Source: Chara braunii (taxonomy: Eukaryota; Streptophyta; Charophyceae; Charales; Characeae). Taken from it: 39,241 nt of DNA. How positions within the stretch are numbered: position 1 is the stretch's first letter; each line of letters starts with the position of its first letter. The notes beneath the pieces were generated by a model that worked only from the letters and a program-made list of their open reading frames with translations, did not search any database and was not told the origin of the DNA. This document shows positions 11,078 to 19,422 of the stretch, piece by piece. Made by a program: the position numbers and the translations under genes. The stretch spans positions 879,842-919,082 of the forward strand of contig BFEA01000423.1 in the NCBI GenBank assembly GCA_003427395.1. Reading direction: 5' to 3'.

Positions 11078-11168
11078 TGCGGGGTAAACCCCGGAGGTGA
11101 CTTGGGAATAGGTGGGATGGATAGTCTTGTTAGAGTCGCTCGTCCATAAAAAAACATCTGACCCTCGC

Positions 11169-12321
11169 CTACTTGAGTTTTTCATTGGAGGGGGACCAGA
11201 TGGAGCCCATGTACCATAGCGTGGAAAATATTGATGTGTTTATGACAAGTGCTCTGCCAAACAAGGATGTCTCGGCTTTCTTACACGAGGCCAGGCGGGC
11301 TATTGCCTTCATGATTAAGTTTTGGCCCATCCTGGCCATGTGCCGTCCTTGTTGACCATGATTCCCAAGTATCAAAGTGCTTGGTCGCCCGTGGACCACG
11401 ACATGGGAGTGGATAGATTAGGAGGTTGAGGGGGGGTGCTGTCTGCAAACCACCAACCTTCGGTTTGGGACCAATTTACCTTCATTTTTTATGCTAGTCG
11501 AAAGGCTTCCATGGATCTAACGAGGGCTTGGAACGATGAATTGTTGGCACGGATAAGGACCATTAGACATTGGCAAACATCAGCGTTGTGGGCACAGTGA
11601 AGTCGTGTAGGGGGTCGTAGTTCTGCGTGGTGAGGTGGTCTACAGAAGGGTCTTGCGGAGGAAGGAAGCGATGGCCTCCATGGGGGGAGCTAGTGGGTCA
11701 CCTTGACAGACGAACCTTGATATCGGATAAGCGTCTGACACTATCCTATTTATCTGGACTCTGCCCGTGCCATCGCCACATAACCCATTCCCTAAAATTT
11801 GGGCCCACTCCCATCTTTTCCATGTAGTTCTGGAGAAAATCCCAATGTACTTGATCGCAGGCTTTTTCGAAATCGAAGAATAGAATAGCTGCCTGCATTC
11901 GTTTTTCAATGATCTTCCTTGCTACCTCATTCAGGGTCATCACACTGTCTAGTATGTATCTAATTGGAATGAACCCTGCTTGATCAATGTGAATACACTT
12001 GTCGATAAGTTTTATGATCCTGTTGGCCAATGCTTTCGCCAGTACTTTGTAGGGATCTGTAAGTAGTGAAATCGATCTGTAGTTTTTTAGGTCCTCTTTG
12101 TCGCCTTTCTTGTGGAGTAGTAAGACCACGCTGATGCGTAGGAATGAACCCAGACCGTCCTTCGCTTTACTGTTGTTGATAAAATTGAGGAGGCCATTCC
12201 CTAGGATAGGCCAAAACTGGATCCAAAACTCTTTGGAGAGTCCATCGATCCTTGGCGCCTTGTCATTTCCCATCTGGGATAAGGCCGCTTGGAACTTCCC
12301 TAGGGTGATTGGTTTGTCCAA
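11169..12321 (-). pseudogene. LINE reverse transcriptase domain, catalytic motif lost
   Basis: Recognisable LINE RT blocks are KFQAALSQMGNDKAPRIDGL, FWPILGNGLL, VVLLLHKKGDKEDLKNYRSI, SLLTDPYKVLAKALANRI and HIDQAGFIPIRYI, followed by ILFFDFEKACDQVHWDFL (first catalytic Asp). After a frameshift comes FVCQGDPLAPP, the equivalent of GxxQGxPLSP. The catalytic (F/Y)ADD block should follow near 11,563-11,586, but there the reading is FAN followed by a stop, so both Asp are lost. The thumb/C-terminal part (SLFGRALVINTSI) resumes at about 11,230-11,270. The product would have primed cDNA synthesis at nicked target DNA. Confidence 0.88.
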
Positions 12322-12585
12322 TCCCTCGACTATTTTGATGAGATCGTCCTGTCTAGGTAGGACACCATTTGCAGACAGGCTGTTAGGTTTGTCGTGGAGG
12401 GGGGTGAGGGTGTTTTCGATTCGGTGAGGACTGCATAGAAGGATCTGACAATCCTTACCATGTCTACGCCAACTGTTTTCGTTCTCCCCTAGTTCGATGG
12501 GTCTTTCAGCTTCTAGATCCTGATGTTCCTAGCGTTGGCTTTTATTTTAGAGAAGAACTTGGCCATAGATTCGTCCAGAGTGTAG

Positions 12586-13600
12586 TCAATCATCCTTGGA
12601 GGATCTGAGTAGGTTGTAGAACTCGTTGGTGGGGTCTGATGTGAGGTTAGCCTCTGCAATTGTGATAGCAATTTGAAGTTCCTCCTTTCTGATTTTGCGT
12701 TCAGCCGCTATGCTTCTTGACTCGGCCGACACCGTGTGCGCCAGGTCCGAGTAACTGTCGATTAACCATTTGTGTTTGTCACTACGCCTTGCTTCATCTT
12801 GTCGCATGAATAGCCAATTACATTTAACTGCCTCTGTAAGACGATCTATGGAGGGAGGGGAGTTATTCAGTCTGTAAAAGTCACGTGCTCTTTCCACCGA
12901 GGAGTTGCAGCCCTTTAAAGGCAGATGCAGGTAGGATTTCCACCTCCTTAACTGTGCCTTCAAGGAGTTCGGAAATCAGTAAGAAGTCGATCCGTGATAG
13001 GGACGTATGGTTGGCTCGGTTTCTTTTGACAAGTGAAAAGGCTCTCGCTAGGGTATGGAGTGTTCTGAACGGGTCAATCAGTTCGATTCTGTCATGATGC
13101 TTCAAATTTGAGTACCTGCATGTGTGGGACCCATCAGCACGGAGCAAGAGATCCGGTCAAGGTTAGGGTCTAAGGCCGTGTTCCAGTCTGATTACTGGTA
13201 GGGGGATTGGGATGATCGATTTGATGTCACTGAAGAACTCTAGTCGTTCGCTTTCTGCATTGGGGGCGTATATGTTTAAGATTCTCATTTCTTCTTCTCG
13301 CCATCCGATGTCGATCCCGGACCATCTGCCCTCGACTGTGTTTCCACCCCCATTCAGCACCTGTCCTTCTGTCCAAATTTTGGATGAGCTCGGTATGAGG
13401 ACTGCTGTCCCTCGTTTGCTTTATCGCTCTTTGTTGGACCACAGCGTAAAATCGCACCCGCCCATACTTTTTCCCACTGTCCTTTTGATTCTGGTGTGGT
13501 GTGCGAGATTTGACAAGTGGATTTCCTGGGGGTTGGGCTTCTTCTTTTCAGTCAATCCTATCCGAATATCTCAAAAGCTCATCTTCTCCGGATAGCATGC
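12586..13600 (-). pseudogene. LINE endonuclease domain and linker
   Basis: An apurinic-type endonuclease/exonuclease/phosphatase fold is suggested by RWSGIDIGWREEEMRILNIY, APNAESERLEFF, and SLSRIDFLLIS (the SR-D motif near the end of the domain). The first part (about 13,370-13,600) is in other frames. At least three frame changes break the domain. A helical linker (SSVERARDFY to KHKWLIDSYSDLAHT) follows towards the RT. In an intact LINE this domain nicks the target DNA. Confidence 0.75.
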
Positions 13601-13612
13601 TGCCTAGGCCGT

Positions 13613-13636
13613 TGACAATCCAGCTATGGATTGTCA
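13613..13636. repeat. Perfect 10-base inverted repeat
   Basis: TGACAATCCA and its exact reverse complement TGGATTGTCA are separated by 4 bases, near the 5' end of the LINE remnant. Confidence 0.9.
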
Positions 13637-14021
13637 GCCCCTTTGCCTGCCAGTCAGTTCTGATTGTCTATCTTGTGCTCTGTCTTGGTGCATCAATTTG
13701 TGTTGACCAGGTCACTGTGTTTCTGATCTTTCTGCCTCTTGTTATGGTTTGAACCACCTTACGTTTGAGTTCTTTATTCCTAGTCTATGGCCTTGAAACG
13801 GTTTTCACCTTTTAGCAGTAGCAAATGCAGATCCCAGGGCTCGATCCCTAGTTCTCACCTTACCTGTGTACGGTATCTGTGTCGACCCCGAGTGTTTGAA
13901 CCCGTGACCTGTGTTTTGAAAGTCGTTGTTGTCTGTCGTAGGTCTGTGTAGAGGTAGGGGTTCGATCTGTAGGTCTGTCGAGTAGGAGTCACAGCCCTGT
14001 AGAGGTCGTAGCTGCAGGGAT

Positions 14022-14095
14022 CCTGAAAGGTCAAGGTCGTAGCTGCTACAGTCCTGAGAGGTCAAGGTCGTAGCTGCTACAGTACCTGAAAGGCC
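14022..14095. repeat. 31-base minisatellite inside the solo LTR
   Basis: A unit CCTGAAAGGTCAAGGTCGTA (31 bases in full) is repeated at 14,022 and 14,053, with a third partial copy. Related degenerate words start near 13,990. The matching LTR at 32,166 does not show this array, so it expanded after the copies separated. Confidence 0.8.
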
Positions 14096-14345
14096 AAGTC
14101 TACAGACTTCCGGAAGGTCCCGGAAGTGGCCTTTCGAAGTAGGCTCACGTTTAGGCAGAGGCAAGTGGGCAAGTCGTGGAGCCGACCTCAGTAAGTTGGC
14201 AGTGCGACTGCAGTGAGTCTGCGGTGCAAACCCATGCAGTCAGCAGTACCGGTCCAGTCAGTCCCAGTCCAGTCCAGCAAGTACCATGAGGGACTGTGTG
14301 CACCATGGGCCGATGGAAAAGGGGCAGACCAGCGAGTTACAGAAG

Positions 14346-14352
14346 TATAAAT
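14346..14352 (+). promoter_or_regulatory. LTR TATA box (solo LTR)
   Basis: TATAAAT lies at the same place as in the related LTR at 32,643. Both are followed by the conserved block AGAGGCAGCG and CCAGCCATTCAT, where transcription of the element probably started. Confidence 0.65.
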
Positions 14353-14769
14353 CAAGAGGCAGCGCCCAGCCATTCATCCATTCCTGCGTAAGCCATGCCG
14401 AAGCGCTGCCATAGTGACTTGTGTGAGGTGGTCTGCAGTGAGCCCGAGGACGAAGTGGGTGAGAAGAAATTAGCCATAGCGATAGGGTAGCAGCGGCCAT
14501 AGCCACCATAGCTGTAGGTGTGTGCGAGTGTACAGGGTGTTGCGTGTGGGATATCCAGGGTGATCCGATGTGTGAACAGCAGCGTCGTGTGAGTGACGAG
14601 CAGAGATTTGTATAGGTGCTGATGCGCCATAGCCATCTGAAGTGAGATTGTATCTGAACTGTGTTCGCGGTTACCATATCTCTGAGTTTTGAGTGGGCGT
14701 TTGTCGCCAGTTTGCAGCGCAACCTGTTTGCATACATGTGAGGTGTGAATGGAAGCAAGTCTGATTGCA

Positions 14770-15187
14770 GCCTTCATAGCTAACCTTCAACCTCAAGGAG
14801 AAGAGAGAGAAAGAGACAGACCCACACCCCTTGCAATGCTAATAGGGAGCCAGGCACAGGTTTCACAGCCATTCGCGGTCTCTGCGCCCCTGGCATTTCC
14901 TTCCAAAAACTGGTTTTGTGAACATGTCCGAGCACATTCTCAGATATCCAACAAACATAAGGCAAAATGGAAACGAGAAAAATGCTTACAAATGGACAAA
15001 TTGGACACAAAAAGATGAATTCACGCAATCATTGAAGGTCAATGAACTGGAAGCAGCTTTCCAAATGAAACACTTTGGCAGCACGAGGTCGGACATACCT
15101 GATAAAAGCCGCAAAACTCGACAATTTCGCATCTGCATGGTAGAGAATTGGCCGGATGTTGTAATGGTATGCGAGAGCAACATAGCA
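14770..15187. other. No gene recognised
   Basis: The reading frames are short, and no domain or RNA gene was recognised between the solo LTR and the tandem duplication at 15,188. Confidence 0.5.
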
Positions 15188-15441
15188 GGAGCACTGTGAC
15201 ATGGAGATATTCCCAGAGGAACACGACTGTCAGTAATCAACCAACAAACAATCAAAATGAAGAGGAGCATCCATGCAATCATATCAACCAACATGAGCAT
15301 GAAGGGAAAAATAATGTTATGCAAGAGAGGAGCACTGCAACACAGAGCTATTCCCACAGGAACAAGACTCTCAGTCATCCACCAGCAGACAATCAAGATG
15401 AAGAGGAGGATCCACAAAACCACATCAACCATCATTATTAA
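15188..15441 (+). repeat. 141-base tandem duplication with an acidic Asn/His-rich frame
   Basis: GGAGCACTG recurs at 15,188 and 15,329, and the two units stay similar for about 110 bases. The period (141) is 47 codons. A plus-strand frame (15,148-15,441, 97 codons) runs through both units and repeats the order RSTVTWRYS/RSTATQSYS, NQNEEEHP/NQDEEEDP. It ends shortly before a palindromic repeat. I do not recognise the product. The in-frame period hints at former coding sequence, but the minus strand is open too. Confidence 0.55.
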
Positions 15442-15462
15442 CATAAAAGGTGAACATCCATA

Positions 15463-15543
15463 CAATCAGAGTTGCCCCGTATATATATACCTGTCAGTTG
15501 GTGTTCATCCATGCGGTATATATATACCGGGCAACTCTGATTG
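15463..15543. repeat. Inverted repeat with TA-rich inner ends
   Basis: The arm CAATCAGAGTTGCCCCGTAT at 15,463 continues into TA repeats; its reverse complement (one mismatch) ends at 15,543. The loop holds TGGTGTTCATCCAT, which is repeated directly just after the right arm (near 15,550). The arms are related to the CCGGGCAGTTCTG units at 17,391 and 25,281. Confidence 0.85.
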
Positions 15544-15581
15544 TCTGTTGGTGTTCATCCATATCGTCAAACAGAGCTGCC

Positions 15582-15583
<2 letters not shown>

Positions 15584-15646
<63 letters not shown>
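15584..15646. repeat. (TA)n microsatellite, about 31 units
   Basis: An uninterrupted TA run is followed by TTGTCAAATAGAACTGCCCG and then, within 20 bases, by the assembly gap. Confidence 0.95.
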
Positions 15647-15648
<2 letters not shown>

Positions 15649-15676
15649 CAAATAGAACTGCCCGGTAAACCGTAGG

Positions 15677-16601
15677 NNNNNNNNNNNNNNNNNNNNNNNN
15701 NNNNNNNNNNNNNNNNNNNNNNNNNNNNNNNNNNNNNNNNNNNNNNNNNNNNNNNNNNNNNNNNNNNNNNNNNNNNNNNNNNNNNNNNNNNNNNNNNNNN
15801 NNNNNNNNNNNNNNNNNNNNNNNNNNNNNNNNNNNNNNNNNNNNNNNNNNNNNNNNNNNNNNNNNNNNNNNNNNNNNNNNNNNNNNNNNNNNNNNNNNNN
15901 NNNNNNNNNNNNNNNNNNNNNNNNNNNNNNNNNNNNNNNNNNNNNNNNNNNNNNNNNNNNNNNNNNNNNNNNNNNNNNNNNNNNNNNNNNNNNNNNNNNN
16001 NNNNNNNNNNNNNNNNNNNNNNNNNNNNNNNNNNNNNNNNNNNNNNNNNNNNNNNNNNNNNNNNNNNNNNNNNNNNNNNNNNNNNNNNNNNNNNNNNNNN
16101 NNNNNNNNNNNNNNNNNNNNNNNNNNNNNNNNNNNNNNNNNNNNNNNNNNNNNNNNNNNNNNNNNNNNNNNNNNNNNNNNNNNNNNNNNNNNNNNNNNNN
16201 NNNNNNNNNNNNNNNNNNNNNNNNNNNNNNNNNNNNNNNNNNNNNNNNNNNNNNNNNNNNNNNNNNNNNNNNNNNNNNNNNNNNNNNNNNNNNNNNNNNN
16301 NNNNNNNNNNNNNNNNNNNNNNNNNNNNNNNNNNNNNNNNNNNNNNNNNNNNNNNNNNNNNNNNNNNNNNNNNNNNNNNNNNNNNNNNNNNNNNNNNNNN
16401 NNNNNNNNNNNNNNNNNNNNNNNNNNNNNNNNNNNNNNNNNNNNNNNNNNNNNNNNNNNNNNNNNNNNNNNNNNNNNNNNNNNNNNNNNNNNNNNNNNNN
16501 NNNNNNNNNNNNNNNNNNNNNNNNNNNNNNNNNNNNNNNNNNNNNNNNNNNNNNNNNNNNNNNNNNNNNNNNNNNNNNNNNNNNNNNNNNNNNNNNNNNN
16601 N
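15677..16601. other. Assembly gap (925 N)
   Basis: All bases are N. The left edge ends in CGGTAAACCGTAGG and the right edge starts inside the RING-like repeat frame. The same two landmarks are about 783 bases apart at 17,675-18,458, so the gap probably holds another copy of the same repeat (inference). Confidence 0.95.
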
Positions 16602-16706
16602 CAAAGGAGAAGGTCACACAGTGTCTGTACATTGTACTGCTGCACTACGGTGCTAGAGGAATGATCTTCGACATAAAGGAGGTTGCGGACAGTTTGATGT
16701 GGCATA
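16602..16706 (-). pseudogene. RING-like repeat frame, copy A (gap-truncated fragment)
   Basis: On the minus strand the frame reads HQTVRNLLYVEDHSS, then QQYNVQTLCDLLL, and runs into the gap. The same segment is found in copy B (about 18,459-18,560) and copy C (about 24,355-24,455) with about 80-85% identity by eye. The similarity ends at 16,706, where CATATG and a CCGGAT-containing repeat begin. Only the part before the first Cys module is visible. Function is unknown; see copy B for the domain description. Confidence 0.8.
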
Positions 16707-16708
16707 TG

Positions 16709-16925
16709 CCTGTCCGGATGGGTGTATATGTCCGGATATATATCGTCTATGTATCATCTATATATCGTAATATATGTATTTATAAAAAGAGTGCACATAC
16801 AAAGCGCTATACGAAGTACTGCAAACGGATTGAAAACAATGAAAAGTCTTGGGCTAAATGGGTGAAAATAGGTCGGATCAGCCTGTCCGGAACCCTGTCC
16901 GGATGGGTGTATACGTCCGGATTGT
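16709..16925. repeat. Direct repeats of CCTGTCCGGATGGGTGTATA, 184 bases apart
   Basis: The word occurs at 16,709 and about 16,893, each time followed by GTCCGGAT. Between them is a segment that is repeated near 32,105-32,165: GTGCACA, GCGCTATAC, AAGTACTGCA, TTGAAAACAA, GAAAAG. At 32,166 an LTR interrupts it. Confidence 0.75.
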
Positions 16926-16937
16926 GTACATATATAT

Positions 16938-17389
16938 TGTCACATAACTATGAACTAAAAGAGCGCAATTTTCAAAACAAACGGCAATTTAATTATATAA
17001 AAAAAAACAAGAGAAACATGAAGGGCACGGTGAAACCATTCATTTTACTCTCTTCTTTTGACTCCCCTTTCACTGTGCCTCTCACGTACAAGGCTCGCCA
17101 CGCTGATGGAGTTGAGTGCAAGCTGCCCCCATCCCCGCGTGCCATAACAGCCCACTTGTACGCTGTGAGAAAGAGGCAAAGTGAAGGGGGAGGGGATAAA
17201 CACGAGGAGGAGAGATGGAGAGCAGACAAACAAAGAACGATAAAGGGATAAAGGGAAAGTAAGGGAAAGCATGGAGTGTGGAGTGAAGATGAAGGCAAAA
17301 GAGGATAAGAAAAGGCTCAAGAATGAGTCTGTCCTTGACAACAGAGAGGACATACATTGTAAGGATGACGTGGATGAACACATGGAAGG
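16938..17389 (-). repeat. 3' module of the RING-like repeat, copy A'
   Basis: About 450 bases match 17,709-18,152 as a direct repeat, and 24,761-25,190 in inverted orientation. The module runs from GTCACATAACTATGAAC to AACACATGGAAG. In copy B it holds the last codons and presumed 3' untranslated region of the RING-like frame. The frames inside it have no recognised domains. Confidence 0.85.
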
Positions 17390-17708
17390 ACCGGGCAGTT
17401 CTGTTTGTGACGATATATATATATATATATATATATCGTCAAATAGAACTGCCCGGTAAACCGTAGGCAGAGAGGGAGAAGAGCACAACAAACGAGGGGC
17501 TGTGACAAACTGTTTCGTCGGAGTTTCACCGACTTATATATCGTCACAAACAGAACTGCCCGGTAAACCGTAGGCAGAGAGAGAGAAGATATATATATAT
17601 CGTCACAAATAGAACTGCCCGGTAAACCGTTATATATATATATCGTCACAAACAGAACTGCCCGGTAAACCGTAGGCAGAGAGAGAGAAGAGGACAACAA
17701 ACGATATA
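17390..17708. repeat. Cluster of short TA-centred palindromes
   Basis: At 17,391-17,456 the sequence CCGGGCAGTTCTGTTTG is followed by GTGACGAT, a TA run, ATCGTC and the mirror arm AATAGAACTGCCCGG. Three more half units (ATCGTCACAAA, AGAACTGCCCGGTAAACCGT) follow at about 17,541, 17,600 and 17,642, each preceded by TA or ATAT. GAGGGGCTGTGACAAACTG and GTCGGAGTTTCACCGAC blocks accompany them. The arrangement suggests repeated insertion or slippage at TA sites. Confidence 0.85.
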
Positions 17709-18152
17709 TTGTCACATAACTATGAACTAAAATAGCGCAATTTGCGAAACAAATGGCAAAAATAAAAAATAAAAAAACACAAGACAAACATGAAGGGCAC
17801 AGTGAAACCATTCATTTTTCTCATTCTTCTTTTGACTCCGCTTTCACCGTGCCTCTAACGTACAAGGCTCGCCACGTTGATGAAGTTGAGTGCGAGTTGC
17901 CCCCATCCCCGTGTGCCATAACAGCCCACTTGTACGCTGTGAGAAAGAGGCAGAGTGAAGGGGGAGGGGATAAACACAAGGAGGAGAGATGGAGAGCAGA
18001 CAAACAAAGCACGATAAAGGGAAAGTAAGGGAAAGTATGGAGTGTGGAGTGAAGATGAAGGCAAAAGAGGATAAGAAAAGGCTCAAGAATGAGTCTATCC
18101 TTGACGACAGAGAGGACATACATTGTAAGGATGAGGTGGATGAACACATGGA
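17709..18152 (-). repeat. 3' module of the RING-like repeat, copy B'
   Basis: This is the second copy of the 440-base module, continuous with copy B of the RING-like frame, whose stop codon (18,095) lies inside it. Together with copy B it forms one arm of the large inverted repeat whose other arm is 23,853-25,190. Confidence 0.85.
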
Positions 18153-18769
18153 AGACCTAGCTGAGCATTCTCAGTGCAACAACTGCCACAACGGGTGGCA
18201 TTGAGCATGCCCACCTTACACCCCCGACAAATGGCATGTCGATTGCAGGCCAAAATGAAAGAAGAATGGTCACCACAAAAGAGCATGCATCGCCCATGGC
18301 CGCAAAATGGACATATAGTGTCCGGATGCGGAGGGTGCCTGCAGTCAGGAACGGTGGGACAGTCCTCTGCACACATGGATGCAGAAACCATGTCATTGTA
18401 AGGATTGTGACAGAGACGATGGCGGCTACAGCCGAGTGTAACAGTGTTTGTGGTTGTGCAAAGGAGAAGGTCGCAGAGTGTTGGTACATTATCTTGCTGC
18501 AGCACGAGGCCAGAGGAATGATCTTCAACATAAAAGAGATTGCGGACGGTTTGTTGTGGCAAGAAAACAGCATCATTTTGTAAGAAATCGGTGAAATCAA
18601 TCATGGCATGGACCATGGTGCCATTGTCCCACAGATCCCAGTGGTCAGAGGCATGTACAATGGCCATGTAATGGCCAGGGCCGTGCACAATGCAGGCAGA
18701 GATGCGGGATGGAGGATTAAACCACTCACCTGCTCGAGCATTGCGTAGTTCAAGTTGACGGTCCCTCAT
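18095..18769 (-). CDS. Repeat-borne protein with two tandem Cys/His RING-like modules, copy B
   Basis: This is the most intact copy: 224 codons from an ATG at 18,769, with the frame open upstream to about 18,924 without another ATG. The N-terminal half has GPGHYMAIVHASDHWDLWDN, which resembles the His box of papain-fold ubiquitin proteases. Just upstream of the ATG is EGGFTIAVLQ, which in copy C reads EGACTIAVL and so could be a Cys box. The C-terminal half holds two modules of about 60 residues. Each has C-X2-H-X2-C (CSRHRLC, CNRHAIC), a later Cys pair, and a CxHPPHPxxxCPxC tail. The second module fits RING spacing: C-X2-C-X18-C-X2-H-X2-C-X2-C-X9-C-X2-C. I do not recognise the family. A zinc-binding, possibly ubiquitin-related protein is an inference. 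At least three copies lie in this window, so it is a repeat passenger and perhaps not a host gene. Confidence 0.5.
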   Translation of the reverse strand: MRDRQLELRNARAGEWFNPPSRISACIVHGPGHYMAIVHASDHWDLWDNGTMVHAMIDFTDFLQNDAVFLPQQTVRNLFYVEDHSSGLVLQQDNVPTLCDLLLCTTTNTVTLGCSRHRLCHNPYNDMVSASMCAEDCPTVPDCRHPPHPDTICPFCGHGRCMLFCGDHSSFILACNRHAICRGCKVGMLNATRCGSCCTENAQLGLPCVHPPHPYNVCPLCRQG

Positions 18770-18949
18770 TGCTACTTGTAGGACAGCAATGGTAAAGCCT
18801 CCTTCGCTGGTATAATTACAATCCTCTGGCTGTCGTTGGGGAAGATCAGCATCAAGCTGAAGGGCGGTTGCAGGAAGTCTGATGGTGTATAAAAAGGGCG
18901 GTGGAGAATATGAAGACAGATATTAGTTGCTGCCAAACCACAGAGATTG

Positions 18950-19165
18950 TTGAGGTTCTCAGGCTGGTTTGTTGGATGCTAGCCAACAATTTGCAGATCA
19001 CCCAGATGGCGTTGCAAGCCCAAACTGTGTTGGGTTGTTTGCTGGTCAGTCATTTGCAGATCACCCATGTGGTCTGCGCGCGGCGGAGCACAAAATTGTG
19101 GTTCATCCCAACAATGCTGGTCAGCCATTTGCAGATCTCCCATGTGGTCTACGCCACCAGCTGGG
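18950..19165 (+). repeat. Repeats of a QPFADLPCGLR-type coding unit
   Basis: On the plus strand one frame reads SQQFADHPDG, GQSFADHPCGLR and GQPFADLPCGLR, at 21- and 25-codon spacing. The DNA core is TTTGCAGATCNCCCATGTGG. The first two units are also in the inverted arm at 23,853-23,960, and a further unit (PPFADPPCGLR, minus strand) is at about 23,645-23,720. Function is unknown; the spacing in whole codons suggests a coding origin. Confidence 0.6.
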
Positions 19166-19422
19166 CGACATAATCCTCGTATGTGTCATGAGAATCAGGG
19201 ACTAACGCATGCTCCCCCGACAGTGATATCGGATAAAATATCAGTTGTTAGCAAGGCAACCGGTTTCGGCGGAGTGTGGAGAGGCGTCGCCCCTCTCCGT
19301 GCGCAACTCAGTTTTCCGAGTTAGCTGGACGAGGTACCTTTGCCTTTCCGTTGTCCGAGCATTCTGCAGTAGTGTGGTTTACACTATTGCACCAAAAACA
19401 TTACCCATACCGTTGTCGAAGT

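Larger units (their letters stand above)
11100..13600 (-). mobile_element. Truncated L1-like LINE (ORF2 remnant)
   Basis: Reading right to left on the minus strand the order is endonuclease, linker, reverse transcriptase, C-terminal region. That is the order of plant L1-clade ORF2. No ORF1 zinc-knuckle protein, no poly-A tail and no target duplication were found. The C-terminal end stops at a motif like FLWTSDSNKTIHP near 11,114, where chromovirus Gag sequence begins. The element is therefore 3'-truncated, either by an ancient deletion or by the chromovirus insertion with loss of its LTR. Confidence 0.85.
13794..14769 (+). mobile_element. Probable solo LTR of the 32,166 gypsy family
   Basis: This segment aligns by eye end to end with the LTR at 32,166-33,105. 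Shared parts are the starts (TGAAAC, GGTTTTCACC-like), the CTCGATCCCTAG block, the promoter block with AGAGGCAGCG, CCAGCCATTCAT and AAGCGCTGCC, and the end GCAAGT.TG..TGCA. It starts TG and ends CA, and GCCT occurs just outside both ends (13,790-13,793 and 14,770-14,773), a possible short target duplication. No primer site, Gag or Pol follows, so recombination between two LTRs is the likely origin. A TATA box is retained. Confidence 0.75.

Noticed and set aside
14986-15465. 159-codon hydrophobic minus-strand frame (possible membrane protein)
   Set aside because: It overlaps a 141-base tandem duplication that is equally open on the plus strand. The hydrophobic segments are the reverse translation of Asn/His/Glu-rich repeats.
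15584-15646. Tyr/Ile repeat peptides over the TA run and frames across the gap
   Set aside because: They are translations of a TA microsatellite and of N bases, not genes.
18176-18200. Splice donor CAG/GTGAGT in copy B (near 18,715) as proof of an intron
   Set aside because: Copy C lacks about 22 bases there, but the missing piece does not have intron ends, and the frame reads through in copy B.
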